In this document: in pieces, positions 17,363 through 26,893 of the stretch
Numbering within the stretch: the stretch's first letter is position 1
Layout: each line of letters opens with the position of its first letter
Origin: Paraglaciecola arctica
GTDB lineage: Bacteria; Pseudomonadota; Gammaproteobacteria; Enterobacterales; Alteromonadaceae
Direction: 5' to 3'
Length of the DNA: 48,243 bases
Assembly (NCBI RefSeq): GCF_018861065.1
Contig: NZ_JAHKQO010000019.1
Location: 1 to 48,243, forward strand
Program-made: the position numbers and the translations under genes
The notes under the pieces: generated by a model
What the model was told of the DNA's origin: nothing
Databases searched by the model: none
What the model saw: the letters and a program-made list of their open reading frames with translations, nothing else

Positions 17363-18103
17363 CTAATTATCTGAATTCCAGCATTCAATCGCTTGTTTAA
17401 CCGTGAACTTACCTTCTAACAAGGCGCGGCCTAAAATGACGCCACTGACCTTAGTAGGTTTGAGCACTGCAATATCGTCAAGATTACCAATGCCTCCAGA
17501 GGCTTGCCAACCCACAGTAGGAAATTGCTGAGTCATCTCGGTGTAAAGTTGATGATTCGCCCCTTGCAAAGTCCCGTCACGGCTGATGTCGGTGCAAAGC
17601 ACATGTTTTGCGCCTACGGATAAAAAGTCTTTAAGCAAAGCTTCAATCGACACGCCAGAGTTTTCCTGCCAGCCGTGGGTGGCAATAAATTTGTTGCCTG
17701 ATTCATCGATGTTGATGTCCAGCGCTAACACTATGGCGTCTGCACCGTATTTTATGATCCAGCTTTTTACTAACTCGGGCTCTTTAACCGCTAATGAACC
17801 TATCACCACTCGTTTGACGCCAATTTCTAAGAGCTGCGCAACGTCTTTTTCACTGCGGATCCCGCCCCCGGCTTGGAATTGCATACGGCCGGTGGCTACC
17901 ATCTTACTTATGAGTTCAAGCTGACGCTTGTTGGTATCTTTAGCACCCGTTAAATCGACTATATGCAACCACTGAGCGCCTTGGTCTGCATAACTGTGCA
18001 CTACATCGATAGGATCGAGTTTGTATTCAGTTTTTTGTTGGTAGTCGCCTTGGTATAAACGAACAACTGAACCTTCTATTAAATCTATGGCTGGGATGAT
18101 CAT
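17363..18103 (-). CDS. hisA: ProFAR isomerase
   Basis: 1-(5-phosphoribosyl)-5-[(5-phosphoribosylamino)methylideneamino]imidazole-4-carboxamide isomerase, a TIM barrel of 246 residues related to HisF. Catalytic Asp7 ([11 protein letters not shown]) and Asp129 (IVLALD) are present, as are QAGGGIRS and [10 protein letters not shown] phosphate loops and [12 protein letters not shown]. The Shine-Dalgarno is weak. It starts 47 bases after hisH and is separated from its usual partner hisF by ilvE. Confidence 0.95.
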   Translation of the reverse strand: MIIPAIDLIEGSVVRLYQGDYQQKTEYKLDPIDVVHSYADQGAQWLHIVDLTGAKDTNKRQLELISKMVATGRMQFQAGGGIRSEKDVAQLLEIGVKRVVIGSLAVKEPELVKSWIIKYGADAIVLALDINIDESGNKFIATHGWQENSGVSIEALLKDFLSVGAKHVLCTDISRDGTLQGANHQLYTEMTQQFPTVGWQASGGIGNLDDIAVLKPTKVSGVILGRALLEGKFTVKQAIECWNSDN

Positions 18104-18150
18104 ATGTTGTCTTGTAACCTTCTTAATATCACTTTTTATAACGATGACTT

Positions 18151-18756
18151 TTACAAATCGATAAAGTTTTTCAATAGTTGTGAACCAGCATCACTTGAAC
18201 GCTCGGGGTGAAATTGCACACCAAAAAAATTGTCTTTGTGGATACCAGCAGAAAAGTCCATAGCGTATTGACAACTGGCCATAGTAAATTCTGAAAGTGC
18301 CACAGCAAAACTGTGTACAAAATAGAAGTAACTACCAGAATCAATACCTTTGAACAAAGGGGCATCACCAATAGGGGTGACCGTATTCCATCCCATATGA
18401 GGTAGACGTAATTCGTCCACTTGCATACGTTTCACTTGCCCGGGGATCAGTCCTAAACAAGGCGTGCTGTCATTTAAACTTTCAGCGGATTTTTCAACCA
18501 TCAACTGCATACCTAAACAAATGCCTAGTACAGGTTGAGTCAGCTCCTGAATGCAACTCACTAGTTGTTTTTTGTGAATACTATCCATGGCTGCATTAGC
18601 ACTGCCTACACCGGGTAAAAATACCTTGTCGGCTTTTTTGATGGTGTTTAAGTCATCACTGACTGCCACTGGTATTCCTAAACGTTCAACAGCAAATTTA
18701 ACCGAAGAAATATTTGCACAGCCAGTATTCACTATCACAATTTGTTGAGCAGCCAT
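18151..18756 (-). CDS. hisH: Imidazole glycerol phosphate synthase, glutaminase subunit
   Basis: A class I glutamine amidotransferase of 201 residues. Nucleophile Cys80 is in GICLGMQ, with His183/Glu185 in [19 protein letters not shown] near 48-58 is the HisH-specific loop. It hydrolyses glutamine and passes ammonia to HisF. It starts 2 bases after hisB. The plain start is the ATG at 18756. Confidence 0.95.
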   Translation of the reverse strand: MAAQQIVIVNTGCANISSVKFAVERLGIPVAVSDDLNTIKKADKVFLPGVGSANAAMDSIHKKQLVSCIQELTQPVLGICLGMQLMVEKSAESLNDSTPCLGLIPGQVKRMQVDELRLPHMGWNTVTPIGDAPLFKGIDSGSYFYFVHSFAVALSEFTMASCQYAMDFSAGIHKDNFFGVQFHPERSSDAGSQLLKNFIDL

Positions 18757-18758
18757 GT

Positions 18759-19829
18759 TTACAAGGCTCCTTTACTGCTTGGCATTGCTTCGCCTTGTTT
18801 ATGAATAGCTTGACGCAGCGCGCGACCAAATACTTTAAACAAACTTTCTACCTGGTGGTGGGCGTTACCCTCAGTGGTGGAAAGGTGCAATGACAATCCC
18901 ATGGATTGGGCGATCGAATAGAAAAAATGTGGCACCATTTCAGTTGCCATTTCGCCCACTTGATCGCGACTAAATTCAGCTTCAAACTTCAAATGAGGGC
19001 GGTTAGAAATATCCATAATACATTCCGCACGGCATTCATCCATGGGTAAGGCAAAACCAAAGCGGCCAATTCCACGTTTGTCGCCTAAGGCTTTCTTGAT
19101 CGCTTCACCTAATGCTAATGCGGTATCTTCAACACTGTGATGATCATCTATGTGTAAATCACCATCTACGCTTAGGTTGAGTTCAAATCCTCCGTGTGTC
19201 GCTATTTGATCTAGCATGTGATCAAAGAAACCAAGGCCCGTTTCTATAGTCGACTTAGCACTTGAATCTAAATCAACAGTTACATTGATATTGGTTTCTG
19301 AGGTTTTACGTACCACAGTCGCAATGCGTGAAGAGGCTAACAATTGTTTTTCAATGGCTTGCCAGTTATTGCTGTCGCGGTTGTATTTAATACCTACTAT
19401 GCCCATGTTTTCAGCAAGCTGCATATCGGTGTCTCGATCACCGATCACAAAAGAGCGCGTAAAATCGACTTTGCCTTGTTGTAAATACTCTTTAACTAAA
19501 CCGAGTTTAGGTTTACGGCAGCTACAGTTGTCGCTTTCAAAATGTGGGCAAATTAACACTTCTTCAAAGACAACTCCTTGGCTTGAAAAAATATCCATCA
19601 TTTTATTATGGGGTAAGTCAAAATCTGCTTTGGGGAAACTGTCGGTACCTAACCCATCTTGGTTAGACACCATGACTAAACGAAAGCCATTTTGTTGCAG
19701 TTTAAGCAACACAGGCACAACTTGTGGTTCAAAGACCAGTTTTTCGAGGGTATCGAGTTGTTTGTCGATGGCTGGCTCTTCTACTAAAGTACCGTCACGA
19801 TCAATAAAAAGAATAGCTTGCTGGCTCAT
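18759..19829 (-). CDS. hisB: Bifunctional histidinol-phosphatase / imidazoleglycerol-phosphate dehydratase
   Basis: The fused HisB of gammaproteobacteria, 356 residues, catalysing two non-consecutive steps. The N-terminal HAD phosphatase has [12 protein letters not shown] (Asp10, Asp12), [12 protein letters not shown], a zinc loop [15 protein letters not shown] near 93-107, and [17 protein letters not shown]. The C-terminal IGP dehydratase from about residue 170 has [14 protein letters not shown], the manganese motifs [11 protein letters not shown] and [10 protein letters not shown]. Both halves look intact. It overlaps hisC by 4 bases. Confidence 0.96.
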   Translation of the reverse strand: MSQQAILFIDRDGTLVEEPAIDKQLDTLEKLVFEPQVVPVLLKLQQNGFRLVMVSNQDGLGTDSFPKADFDLPHNKMMDIFSSQGVVFEEVLICPHFESDNCSCRKPKLGLVKEYLQQGKVDFTRSFVIGDRDTDMQLAENMGIVGIKYNRDSNNWQAIEKQLLASSRIATVVRKTSETNINVTVDLDSSAKSTIETGLGFFDHMLDQIATHGGFELNLSVDGDLHIDDHHSVEDTALALGEAIKKALGDKRGIGRFGFALPMDECRAECIMDISNRPHLKFEAEFSRDQVGEMATEMVPHFFYSIAQSMGLSLHLSTTEGNAHHQVESLFKVFGRALRQAIHKQGEAMPSSKGAL

Positions 19830-20923
19830 GCTGATTTTTCCTGCTGTGTAAAAAAGCTGGCCATTAACGCTAGCAATTTTTCATTTTGTTGTTGAGTGCC
19901 AAGAGTAATACGTAGGCAATTATCTAAATTTATTTGTTTAGACTGGTCACGAATAAGTACCGCGTTTGCTACTAGGTAATCCATTAAAGGTTGTTTTTGT
20001 GGATGCCGGAACAATATGAAGTTGGCTTTATCGTCACCTACTAGTTGCAACTCGGGAAATTGACTTAACTGCTGTTTCACCCATTGTTTTTGTTGTTGCA
20101 AATATTCGACTTGTTCGGTCATTTGTTTGCGTCCGTTTGGACTCAAGGCCTGAGCTGCTATTTGCGCTACCGGCTCTGGCACAGGGTAGGGCGCAATTAC
20201 TTTCATGATGCTTTGAATCACTTCGCTGTTGGCTAAGGTAAAACCGCAGCGCAATCCTGCTAAGGCAAAGGCTTTAGATAAAGTACGTAAAATGACCAAG
20301 TTAGGGTAGGCAGTGAGTTCAGTTGCCCAAGTATTGTTCGCATCGAATTCAATATAAGCTTCGTCAACTACTACTAAGGCAGAGTCTGCAAAGTGTTCTA
20401 GCACTTGTTTTAACTGGGCTTTGCCTATGGACGTACCTGTAGGGTTATTGGGTGAACAAATAAACACTAAGTTCACCTTCCCTTGGTAGGCACAAATTGC
20501 AGGTATATCTAAAGAAAAGTCGGCATTTAAAGGCGCTTTTTCGATTCCCACATTGCAGGTTTCAGCACTGATGGCATACATGCCATACGTAGGTGGGCAG
20601 ATTAATATGCTGTCTTTACCTGGCGTGCAAAATGTACGAATAAGTAACTCAATGCCTTCGTCGGCACCGCGGCTAATCAATAACTCATCAACTTGCACGC
20701 CAGCATATTCTGCGTAGGGCAATAATACACTTGGAGGTTGGCAATCAGGGTATCGATTGAAATGGGCATTGTTGACTGTAAAGTCATTGGCAAAAGGCGA
20801 CTCATTGGCGTTTAACCAAGTTTCACTGTCGCTGTCACCACCCGCAAAAATACGTCTTGCCGATTCGTAAGGTTTTAAAGCCTTTAAATTTTCACAAACT
20901 AATTTTTCGATTAAATTGCTCAT
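19826..20923 (-). CDS. hisC: Histidinol-phosphate aminotransferase
   Basis: A fold-type I PLP aminotransferase of 365 residues converting imidazole acetol phosphate to histidinol phosphate. It shows NANESPF (38-44), the PNNPTGT motif near 159-165, [10 protein letters not shown], the Schiff-base Lys217 in [16 protein letters not shown], and the C-terminal LRITLGT arginine. It overlaps hisD and hisB by 4 bases each, implying coupled translation. Confidence 0.95.
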   Translation of the reverse strand: MSNLIEKLVCENLKALKPYESARRIFAGGDSDSETWLNANESPFANDFTVNNAHFNRYPDCQPPSVLLPYAEYAGVQVDELLISRGADEGIELLIRTFCTPGKDSILICPPTYGMYAISAETCNVGIEKAPLNADFSLDIPAICAYQGKVNLVFICSPNNPTGTSIGKAQLKQVLEHFADSALVVVDEAYIEFDANNTWATELTAYPNLVILRTLSKAFALAGLRCGFTLANSEVIQSIMKVIAPYPVPEPVAQIAAQALSPNGRKQMTEQVEYLQQQKQWVKQQLSQFPELQLVGDDKANFILFRHPQKQPLMDYLVANAVLIRDQSKQINLDNCLRITLGTQQQNEKLLALMASFFTQQEKSA

Positions 20924-22242
20924 AGGTTTTTACTTAGCCCATCATTCTCTAACTGTTCGGTTTCCAATCGCAATTTCACAGCTTGCCTATGGGCATCTAG
21001 CCCCTCAGCATCCGCTAAATCCATAATGGCATTGCCGATATTCTGTAAGCCTTGATAACTCAGTTCTTGTACTGTGTAACGTCGCATAAAATCGGCTAAC
21101 CCTAAGCTAGAATAATTCCGAGCGTAGCCATAAGTAGGCAATACGTGATTAGTGCCACTGGCATAGTCGCCAGCGGACTCTGGTGACCATTGACCCACAA
21201 ATATCGAACCGGCATTGGTTAATTTATCTAAGCTGTCACGGGCATTTTCAATTTGTACAATAAGGTGTTCTGGTGCATAGGCATTACTGACTTCAAAGGC
21301 TTGTTCTAGGTTTTCTGTCAAAATATAACGACTGTGCTTAACCGCCTGTTCAGCAATGGCTTTGCGACTTAATGTATTTAACTGCAAAGCCACTTGCTGT
21401 TGAACGGCTTGGATCAAATCGGAACTGTTTGATACCAACACTGCTTGCGAGTCTGTACCATGCTCCGCTTGTGATAATAAATCAGCGGCTACAAAAACAG
21501 GATTAGCCCGTGCGTCAGCAATTACTAATACTTCTGATGGGCCAGCTGGCATATCAATCGCCGGACCTGCCGGAATACGACTGACCTGCTGTTTGGCTTC
21601 AGTGACATAACTATTACCAGGGCCAAAAATCTTATCAACTTTAGCAATACTCTCGGTGCCTAATGCAAGAGCTGCAATGGCTTGGGCGCCGCCTACTAAG
21701 TAAATTTCGTCAATCCCACACAAACTAGCGGCATAACGAATTTCAACCGCTATTTGCCCATCTTTATTAGGCGGAGTGCAAAGTACTTTTCGAGCACAAC
21801 CCGCAACTTGAGCCGTTGCTCCCAACATCAATACAGTTGAAGGTAAGGGGGCTGTTCCACCGGGTATATATAACCCAACTGAAGCCAAAGGAGCATGTTT
21901 AAGCTCACAAACCACGCCAGGAGTGGTTTCAACTGCCACATCCTCGGGGTATTGAGCCTGATGGAAATCCTTGATATTGGCGTAGGCTTGATCAATAGCC
22001 CATTTTACTTCAGATTTTAGTTCGCTGGCGAAACTGTTAAGTGATGCATCACTAAATCGCAAACACTCTAATTTAGCACCATCAAAACGTTCAGTAAGTG
22101 CCAACAATGCTTTATCGCCTTGCTGGCCAACTTGCCGAATGATGTCTGCAACCGTATCACTTAGGACTTGGCTATCAGAAAGCGCTGGTCTGCTTAGCAG
22201 TTCAACTTGTTCATTTGGGTTAAGTTTTGCCCATACTTGCAT
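20920..22242 (-). CDS. hisD: Histidinol dehydrogenase
   Basis: A zinc enzyme of 440 residues that oxidises histidinol to histidine in two NAD+ steps. The family signature IPAGPAIDMPAGPSEVLVIAD is visible, with zinc ligands in SQAEHGTDSQ, the catalytic Glu-His in APEHLIVQ, and later ESAGDYASGTNHVLPTYGYAR. Length matches E. coli HisD plus a few residues. It follows hisG by 37 bases and overlaps hisC by 4. Confidence 0.96.
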   Translation of the reverse strand: MQVWAKLNPNEQVELLSRPALSDSQVLSDTVADIIRQVGQQGDKALLALTERFDGAKLECLRFSDASLNSFASELKSEVKWAIDQAYANIKDFHQAQYPEDVAVETTPGVVCELKHAPLASVGLYIPGGTAPLPSTVLMLGATAQVAGCARKVLCTPPNKDGQIAVEIRYAASLCGIDEIYLVGGAQAIAALALGTESIAKVDKIFGPGNSYVTEAKQQVSRIPAGPAIDMPAGPSEVLVIADARANPVFVAADLLSQAEHGTDSQAVLVSNSSDLIQAVQQQVALQLNTLSRKAIAEQAVKHSRYILTENLEQAFEVSNAYAPEHLIVQIENARDSLDKLTNAGSIFVGQWSPESAGDYASGTNHVLPTYGYARNYSSLGLADFMRRYTVQELSYQGLQNIGNAIMDLADAEGLDAHRQAVKLRLETEQLENDGLSKNL

Positions 22243-22279
22243 GACTATTTAGCCTCTTACCTAATTTGTTACGTTTGCC

Positions 22280-23179
22280 TTAAGACATCATCTTTTCAAT
22301 TGGCATCACCAAAATTGAACTACAACCCAAGGCTTTGAGTTTTTCCATGGTTTCCCAAAATAGGGTTTCAGGACTAACTACGTGGATAGCGACAGTATCG
22401 TCATTTCCAGCAAGAGGCAGAACTGTGGGGTTTTCCGAGCCTGGAAGTAAACTCTTAACTTGTTCTAAGTAGGCCTTTGGCGCATGTAACATGATGTATT
22501 TACTTTCTTTCGCCTGAGTCACACCATCCATGCGCGGTAACATTTTGCTAATAAGCGCTTGTTTCGCCTCTGGCATGTCGCCGCCACGTTGGATAAATAC
22601 CGCTTTAGAAACAAATATTTCGTCGGCTTCTTGCAGACCATTCGCTTCTAGCGTGGCGCCAGTAGATACCAAATCACAAATTGCATCAGCAACACCTGCT
22701 CTAGGGGCGACTTCAACAGAGCCCGTTAACATCACGGTACTGGCTTCGATATTTTTTTCTTTGAAAAAGCGTTCCAATAAATAGGGGTAAGTTGTGGCTA
22801 CTTTTTTACCTTGTAACGACTCTAATCCTCGGTAATTCATTTCGTTAGGAACGGCAATAGATAACCGGCATCCGCCGTAATCTAAACGTCTTAGCTCAAC
22901 ATATTCGGCTTTTTTACCAGCTGCTTGGCGTTCAAGCATTTTTTCTTCCAGCTCATTTTGGCCGATAAAACCTAAATCAACCACACCGTCCATGACTAAT
23001 CCTGGGATGTCATCATCGCGTACCAATAATAAATCTATGGGTTGGTTGGTTGAATGAGCGATTAATAACCGATCGCGGATCTGCAATTTTATGCCAATGG
23101 CTTTTAATAAAGATATGCTGTCGTCACTTAATCGTCCCGATTTTTGTACGGCAATTCGTAATCTATTGTTATCACTCAT
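22280..23179 (-). CDS. hisG: ATP phosphoribosyltransferase (long form)
   Basis: The first enzyme of histidine synthesis, which joins ATP and PRPP and is feedback-inhibited by histidine. The ATG at 23179 gives 299 residues beginning [20 protein letters not shown], which lines up with E. coli HisG. The frame extends 4 codons further to a TTG that I reject. The PRPP-binding region is [12 protein letters not shown], and the C-terminal regulatory ACT-like domain (from about residue 225) is present, so this is the HisZ-independent long form. GGAAA precedes the start. It lies 79 bases past the attenuator. Confidence 0.96.
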   Translation of the reverse strand: MSDNNRLRIAVQKSGRLSDDSISLLKAIGIKLQIRDRLLIAHSTNQPIDLLLVRDDDIPGLVMDGVVDLGFIGQNELEEKMLERQAAGKKAEYVELRRLDYGGCRLSIAVPNEMNYRGLESLQGKKVATTYPYLLERFFKEKNIEASTVMLTGSVEVAPRAGVADAICDLVSTGATLEANGLQEADEIFVSKAVFIQRGGDMPEAKQALISKMLPRMDGVTQAKESKYIMLHAPKAYLEQVKSLLPGSENPTVLPLAGNDDTVAIHVVSPETLFWETMEKLKALGCSSILVMPIEKMMS

Positions 23180-23257
23180 GTTTATTTCCAATCCTATTTA
23201 AAATTTATCACTTAATTTGCAATTGTTCAGTGGCGCATTTAACCAAAAAGGGCGACC

Positions 23258-23295
23258 CAAAAGAAAAACCCCCGAAAGATGCCTTCCGAGGGTTT
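23258..23295 (-). terminator. his attenuator terminator
   Basis: On the minus strand AAACCCTCGGAAG (23283-23295) pairs with CTTTCGGGGGTTT (23266-23278) in a continuous 13-bp stem (two G-U pairs) with a 4-base loop, followed by TTCTTTT. It lies after the His leader peptide and before hisG, so it is the regulated stop of the operon. Confidence 0.92.
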
Positions 23296-23315
23296 AGAGT
23301 GAGTCTGCGCCGCTA

Positions 23316-23389
23316 GAAGGAATCAATAGACCTTCCAGCAAATACCTGAAAGGTTAAGCTATATGATGATGGACGACTGCTTTCAAGGT
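23316..23389 (-). promoter_or_regulatory. his leader RNA: alternating attenuator stems
   Basis: Reading 5' to 3' on the minus strand: A = ACCTTGAAAG (23380-23389, inside the leader gene), B = CCTTTCAGGT (23344-23353), C = CTGGAAGG (23331-23338), D = TTCCTTC plus flank (about 23313-23322), then the terminator arms E and F. A:B and C:D (8 bp) leave E:F to terminate. Alternatively B:C (8 bp with one U-G) and D:E disrupt the terminator. A ribosome stalled at the His codons covers A and favours the second form. Pairings were checked by hand. Confidence 0.8.
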
Positions 23390-23398
23390 AATGTTCAT
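23354..23398 (-). CDS. hisL: his operon leader peptide
   Basis: A 14-codon ORF, MNITLKAVVHHHIA, with three consecutive His codons (CAT CAT CAT) and a TAA stop, located between the predicted his promoter and the attenuator terminator. AGAAG lies about 11 bases before the ATG. Stalling at these codons when charged histidyl-tRNA is scarce would let transcription continue into hisG. E. coli HisL has seven His; three is fewer but in the expected place. Confidence 0.9.
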   Translation of the reverse strand: MNITLKAVVHHHIA

Positions 23399-23439
23399 AA
23401 TTTACGGTTCTTCTAAGTCACTGCGCTTCGATGGCGCAT

Positions 23440-23468
23440 ACATTATGCAATCGGTCTGATTAATGCAA
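23440..23468 (-). promoter_or_regulatory. his operon promoter
   Basis: TTGCAT (23463-23468) and TAATGT (23440-23445) on the minus strand are spaced 17 bases; an overlapping CATAAT (23442-23447) is an alternative -10. The predicted start near 23433 leaves a leader RNA that begins about 35 bases before hisL. Confidence 0.65.
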
Positions 23469-23600
23469 GAATATTTCCTACGAAAGTGATGGCTTTCTTA
23501 CAATTAAATCAACTATGTTAGTTTACAAGTAGTAGATTGAATGTTTTGTGAACAATACTGTCTAAATATTGCTAACTTTTTTGACTTTTGAGGAGACGTT

Positions 23601-23918
23601 ATGACGAGTGACCTTTTATTTTCAATTTTGCCCCGAGAAGGCAAAGTACCTATTGCCCACGATAGCCAAAAAGTAGCGCAAATTGATAAGCAAGAAAAAT
23701 TGCGTGCTTTGAGCGATGAAGAAAAGGAGCTAAAAAACGAAGAAAAAGAGGCGCGAAAAAAACAACAGCAGCAAAGCAATAACCAAAAAAATCAAGAGCA
23801 AGTGCCTAATTCAGAGACGTCAGGTAAACCTGAAGAAGAAAGTGTCGACAACGAATTGAAAAAAGACAACGAAAAGAAAAAACCTAAAGGGCCCAAACAT
23901 TTAGATATTTACGTTTAG
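23601..23918 (+). CDS. Small highly charged protein of unknown function
   Basis: A 105-residue ORF with a strong GAGGAG 5 bases before the ATG, so I regard it as real. About the first 35 residues look folded or docking-like (TSDLLFSILPREGKVPIAHD). The middle (35-60) is a Glu/Lys-rich probable coiled coil. The tail (60-100) is Gln/Asn/Lys/Glu low-complexity and disordered, ending in PKHLDIYV. There are no cysteines, signal peptide or membrane segments. It diverges from the his operon by about 200 bases. The ordered ends with a disordered core suggest an adaptor; no function is assigned. Confidence 0.7.
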   Translation: MTSDLLFSILPREGKVPIAHDSQKVAQIDKQEKLRALSDEEKELKNEEKEARKKQQQQSNNQKNQEQVPNSETSGKPEEESVDNELKKDNEKKKPKGPKHLDIYV

Positions 23919-24045
23919 GTTGAAATGTTCATGTTGTGTTACGAATATAATGTACCTTAGGATAAGGTCCACAATTAGCGCTTCCAGAGCAACTTAACCT
24001 CAGGATGAATGCAGACACCATGATTAACGAATAAGGAGGGGCGAT

Positions 24046-24963
24046 ATGTCGGAGTTTATTGTTAGTCAGATGCATATCGAAGCGGCTAGAAATTCGACTG
24101 ATGACTTTAATCTTTTTCATGATAAAAATCGCTGGCATCATATTCAATCAAATCCTTTTGAAGGGCCAATAGCCCTCGGTTTTCAGCTCGGTTGTTTTGT
24201 TGAAGATCAGGTTAATCGTTCCTCTAAAAATTACCGTCATTACCTTGAATCCGCAGGCTCATTACAGGGGCATTTGGAACCTTTTAATTTTAGCCAATAT
24301 GAACTGAGTTTTGCGGGTTCGGTTGGACCCGGTGACAATATTGAATTGGTTGTGCGTGATGGTCGGTATTCGGAAGTATCAGGCATTCAGTGTTTTACCA
24401 ATAGAATTGCTCTTAAAGCCAACCAAAAGACGGTTTTGCTCGGTTACAAACGTTATTCAAGTGAACACTTAATAACAGGTGTAGAACCCTTACCTAAACT
24501 TAGTGAGGTGATAAATGGCAAAGATAGAAGTTTTATTGGCGCACAGCGATATTTCTTAAAACGTAAATATATGATTGTTGGCAACGCCAAAAATTTTCTG
24601 GCGAGTGCCTTTGCTGAACAATCAGAGTATATAGACGAATTTGTCGATAAAGTTAGTTTTCCAGAAATGTACCCCTTAAGTTTAGTGTCGTCGGCGTTAC
24701 TTGAAAGAGCCAAAGCCGAGGGCCATAATCTAGTCGAAAAACCAATGATCTATGTGTCCCATAAATTATCAATTGATAGAGGGTTGTTAACTAAGCTAAA
24801 AAGCAATGATGTGTTAAATATTTTGGTTAGCCCGCGACATTCCCTAGACAAACAAAACTCTGACAATGTGACGCAATTTTGTTCTTGTGTGTTATCAAAT
24901 CAACAAGTGTTATTTCATGCTGAAATACAATTAGCGCCACTGTCAGCATTAATAAGCCGCTAG
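24046..24963 (+). CDS. Double-hotdog (MaoC-like) protein
   Basis: A 305-residue protein with a good GGAGGGG Shine-Dalgarno. The N-terminal half has a MaoC-style active-site stretch: DDFNLFHDKN near 20-29 and PIALGFQLGCFV near 41-52, where Asp and His are the usual hydratase residues. The second half (from about 160) is a degenerate hotdog copy. The arrangement is like two-domain enoyl-CoA hydratases or 3-hydroxyacyl-ACP dehydratases, but the normal GxxxxHG pattern is GPIALG here, without the His, so activity is doubtful. It stands alone on the plus strand. Confidence 0.6.
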   Translation: MSEFIVSQMHIEAARNSTDDFNLFHDKNRWHHIQSNPFEGPIALGFQLGCFVEDQVNRSSKNYRHYLESAGSLQGHLEPFNFSQYELSFAGSVGPGDNIELVVRDGRYSEVSGIQCFTNRIALKANQKTVLLGYKRYSSEHLITGVEPLPKLSEVINGKDRSFIGAQRYFLKRKYMIVGNAKNFLASAFAEQSEYIDEFVDKVSFPEMYPLSLVSSALLERAKAEGHNLVEKPMIYVSHKLSIDRGLLTKLKSNDVLNILVSPRHSLDKQNSDNVTQFCSCVLSNQQVLFHAEIQLAPLSALISR

Positions 24964-25009
24964 TTTGTATTCGACGGACCGGTAAACTCATGGATTTGCT
25001 GAACCGAGG

Positions 25010-25540
25010 CTACTGATTTTTATTGGCCAAACGTTCAATGATTGTTTTGTGTTGCGGAAACTGACTAAGTAATTCGTCTTGACTTACTTCTATCATGTCT
25101 TCCATTTCCCACCCAGGAGCGACTGCTTCACTCACCAAACCAAAGGATCCTGATGTGAGTTCGGCAGCTTTATAGGTGCCGCCAGGAACAGCGAGCTGCA
25201 ACTGCTGACCATTTAAAATATCGGGCCCAACCACCACCTTTTTATATTCACCATTTGGATAAATCATATGGTAAGTAATGGGGGCTCCCAAATGGTAAAA
25301 TTCGATACCGTCAGAATACTTAGTGTGAAAATGATCGATATTGTTGTCTGCAGTCAACATGTAGTAGATAGCTGTCATGGTTGTGCGGTTGCCTCGATTA
25401 GTGGCAACGGTATCTCGGTGTTCGGCTTTAAAGGTTTGACGAAAATAGCCACCTTCGAAGTGATGTTCTAAATTTAGTTTTGCTATCACTTGTTCTTTGG
25501 TCAGTGATTCAGCGTTGCTTGCAAAATTTTGATTACTCAT
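25010..25540 (-). CDS. Cupin protein (DUF985 / cupin_5 family)
   Basis: A 176-residue cytoplasmic cupin. Typical DUF985 marks are HHFEGGYFRQTFKA near 27-40, AIYYMLTADNNIDHFHTKYSDGIEFYHLG (metal-site His/His/Glu) near 57-85, and VAPGWEMEDMI near 139-149. The fold is a sugar-isomerase-like barrel; the reaction is unknown. It overlaps the end of the serine-hydrolase gene by 8 bases, so the two are co-transcribed. Confidence 0.85.
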   Translation of the reverse strand: MSNQNFASNAESLTKEQVIAKLNLEHHFEGGYFRQTFKAEHRDTVATNRGNRTTMTAIYYMLTADNNIDHFHTKYSDGIEFYHLGAPITYHMIYPNGEYKKVVVGPDILNGQQLQLAVPGGTYKAAELTSGSFGLVSEAVAPGWEMEDMIEVSQDELLSQFPQHKTIIERLANKNQ

Positions 25541-26582
25541 TGCTATTATTTCTCAATATTTTAAGGATACGTGCATAGATGATTTCGGCCAAATTCCACT
25601 CATATCCATTGAAGTCGGTTGTATTATTAAATTGCACAACCACAGTGTCGATGTCTTTATGGTACTCAGCAAAACTTTGGTAGCCAACTAATAGACCGGT
25701 GTGTTTGTAGACATATACTGAGGAATAAATCTCTTGTTCTCCTTCATTAAAGACTGAGCCGTCGTTTAATGCCCGTAAAAATATCCCCACATCTTCGGCT
25801 GTGGCAAGCATTAGACCGGTATTTTCAGTCTTAAAATCTTTATCAACTCCAACATAATAGCCACTCATTAATTGTTCTATTTGTTGTTCACTTAATTCAT
25901 CAAGTGAGCCAAAGGTGTTTTTTAGGCCTAGAGGCTGCAAGATTTCCTGTCTGATATATTGCTGATGTGGGTATCCTACTACCTTATCAATGAGGTCAGA
26001 AATCAACATATAATTAGTATTGGAATAGCCATAACCTTTATCAGGCTCAAAGTCTGCAGGTAAGTCTAATGCGTAATCTAAGGTTTCTTGTTTGTTTTTC
26101 GGCGGTTTTATCCAGAAATCGGGGTGATCTACGAAATTTGGAATACCACTTCGATGTTGCAACATCATTTTTAAGGTGATTTTGTCAGCGTTTTCAATTC
26201 TGTCTTTAAGTTCTGGAAAGTATTCTGCCAGGGTTTTATCTAAAGACAAACGTTCGGCTTTGACTAATTTTGCTGTTGCCACTGCAACGTATAACTTAGT
26301 GATACTTGCAATTTTAAAAATCGCTTGGGGGTAGGCCGGTATCTCCTTTTTTCGATCATGCCAGCCAGCCGCATAAAATTCTGCTGGTTTTCCTGCTTGG
26401 TCCACATAAACAATAATGCCGTCGAGGTCGTGATCTAGAGCTTCAACTAGTTGTTCTTGAACTGTATTGGGCAATGGCAGTATCCAAGCCCATACCAAAA
26501 TCCAAGGAACGAAAAACATAGAGATAAAGGTACTAGACAACAATATGACTCTAAAGATTAGTTTGGTCCGGTTTTTCTGCAT
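25533..26582 (-). CDS. Serine hydrolase of the beta-lactamase/class C fold
   Basis: A 349-residue protein. N-terminal signal anchor (about 9-37, ending ILPLPN), then a penicillin-binding-type domain. The SxxK motif is Ser93-Ile-Thr-Lys96 (IASITKLYVA) and the YxN motif is Tyr-Ser-Asn in GYGYSNTNY. The third motif is less clear; HTGLLVGYQSF near 295 fits. Family members are D,D-peptidases, esterases or beta-lactamase homologues; nothing shows beta-lactam resistance. It overlaps the cupin gene. Confidence 0.85.
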   Translation of the reverse strand: MQKNRTKLIFRVILLSSTFISMFFVPWILVWAWILPLPNTVQEQLVEALDHDLDGIIVYVDQAGKPAEFYAAGWHDRKKEIPAYPQAIFKIASITKLYVAVATAKLVKAERLSLDKTLAEYFPELKDRIENADKITLKMMLQHRSGIPNFVDHPDFWIKPPKNKQETLDYALDLPADFEPDKGYGYSNTNYMLISDLIDKVVGYPHQQYIRQEILQPLGLKNTFGSLDELSEQQIEQLMSGYYVGVDKDFKTENTGLMLATAEDVGIFLRALNDGSVFNEGEQEIYSSVYVYKHTGLLVGYQSFAEYHKDIDTVVVQFNNTTDFNGYEWNLAEIIYARILKILRNNSNE

Positions 26583-26893
26583 ACAGTCTTATTCCTTGCT
26601 GAAGAATATCCCAAATAGTCATCCAAAATTTTTTGATAGGTTACCAGATGCGAGATTTAAAATAATTAAAGATGTAAAAATTCCGTTTTTTGAACTTCAG
26701 GTAAGCTGCGAGATATTTGCAATTTGAGGTTAATTAGCACTTTGGCATGGTTAATCTATGCTAAAACAATGACAAAAGTTTTTTCTGAAATTTATTCAAC
26801 CGTGAGAACGAGTTACCCAATATGTTTTTCTAATCAATTACTGATTTGGCCATGCACGTACGTTCAAGTGCATCAGGTCAAGTAGGAGGGGAA
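26583..26893. other. Divergent intergenic region, serine hydrolase / diguanylate cyclase
   Basis: A 311-base spacer between divergent genes. I see no coding frame of quality, no strong inverted repeat and no consensus promoter pair; only the GGAGGGG Shine-Dalgarno at its right end is clear. Confidence 0.5.

Noticed and set aside
23513-23779. 88-codon minus-strand ORF rich in Cys, Phe and Ser
   Set aside because: Antisense shadow of the Glu/Lys-rich small protein, whose own ribosome site is strong.
26846-26893. Upstream start of the diguanylate cyclase
   Set aside because: GGAGGGG lies directly before the ATG at 26894, so the 16 extra codons are probably untranslated.
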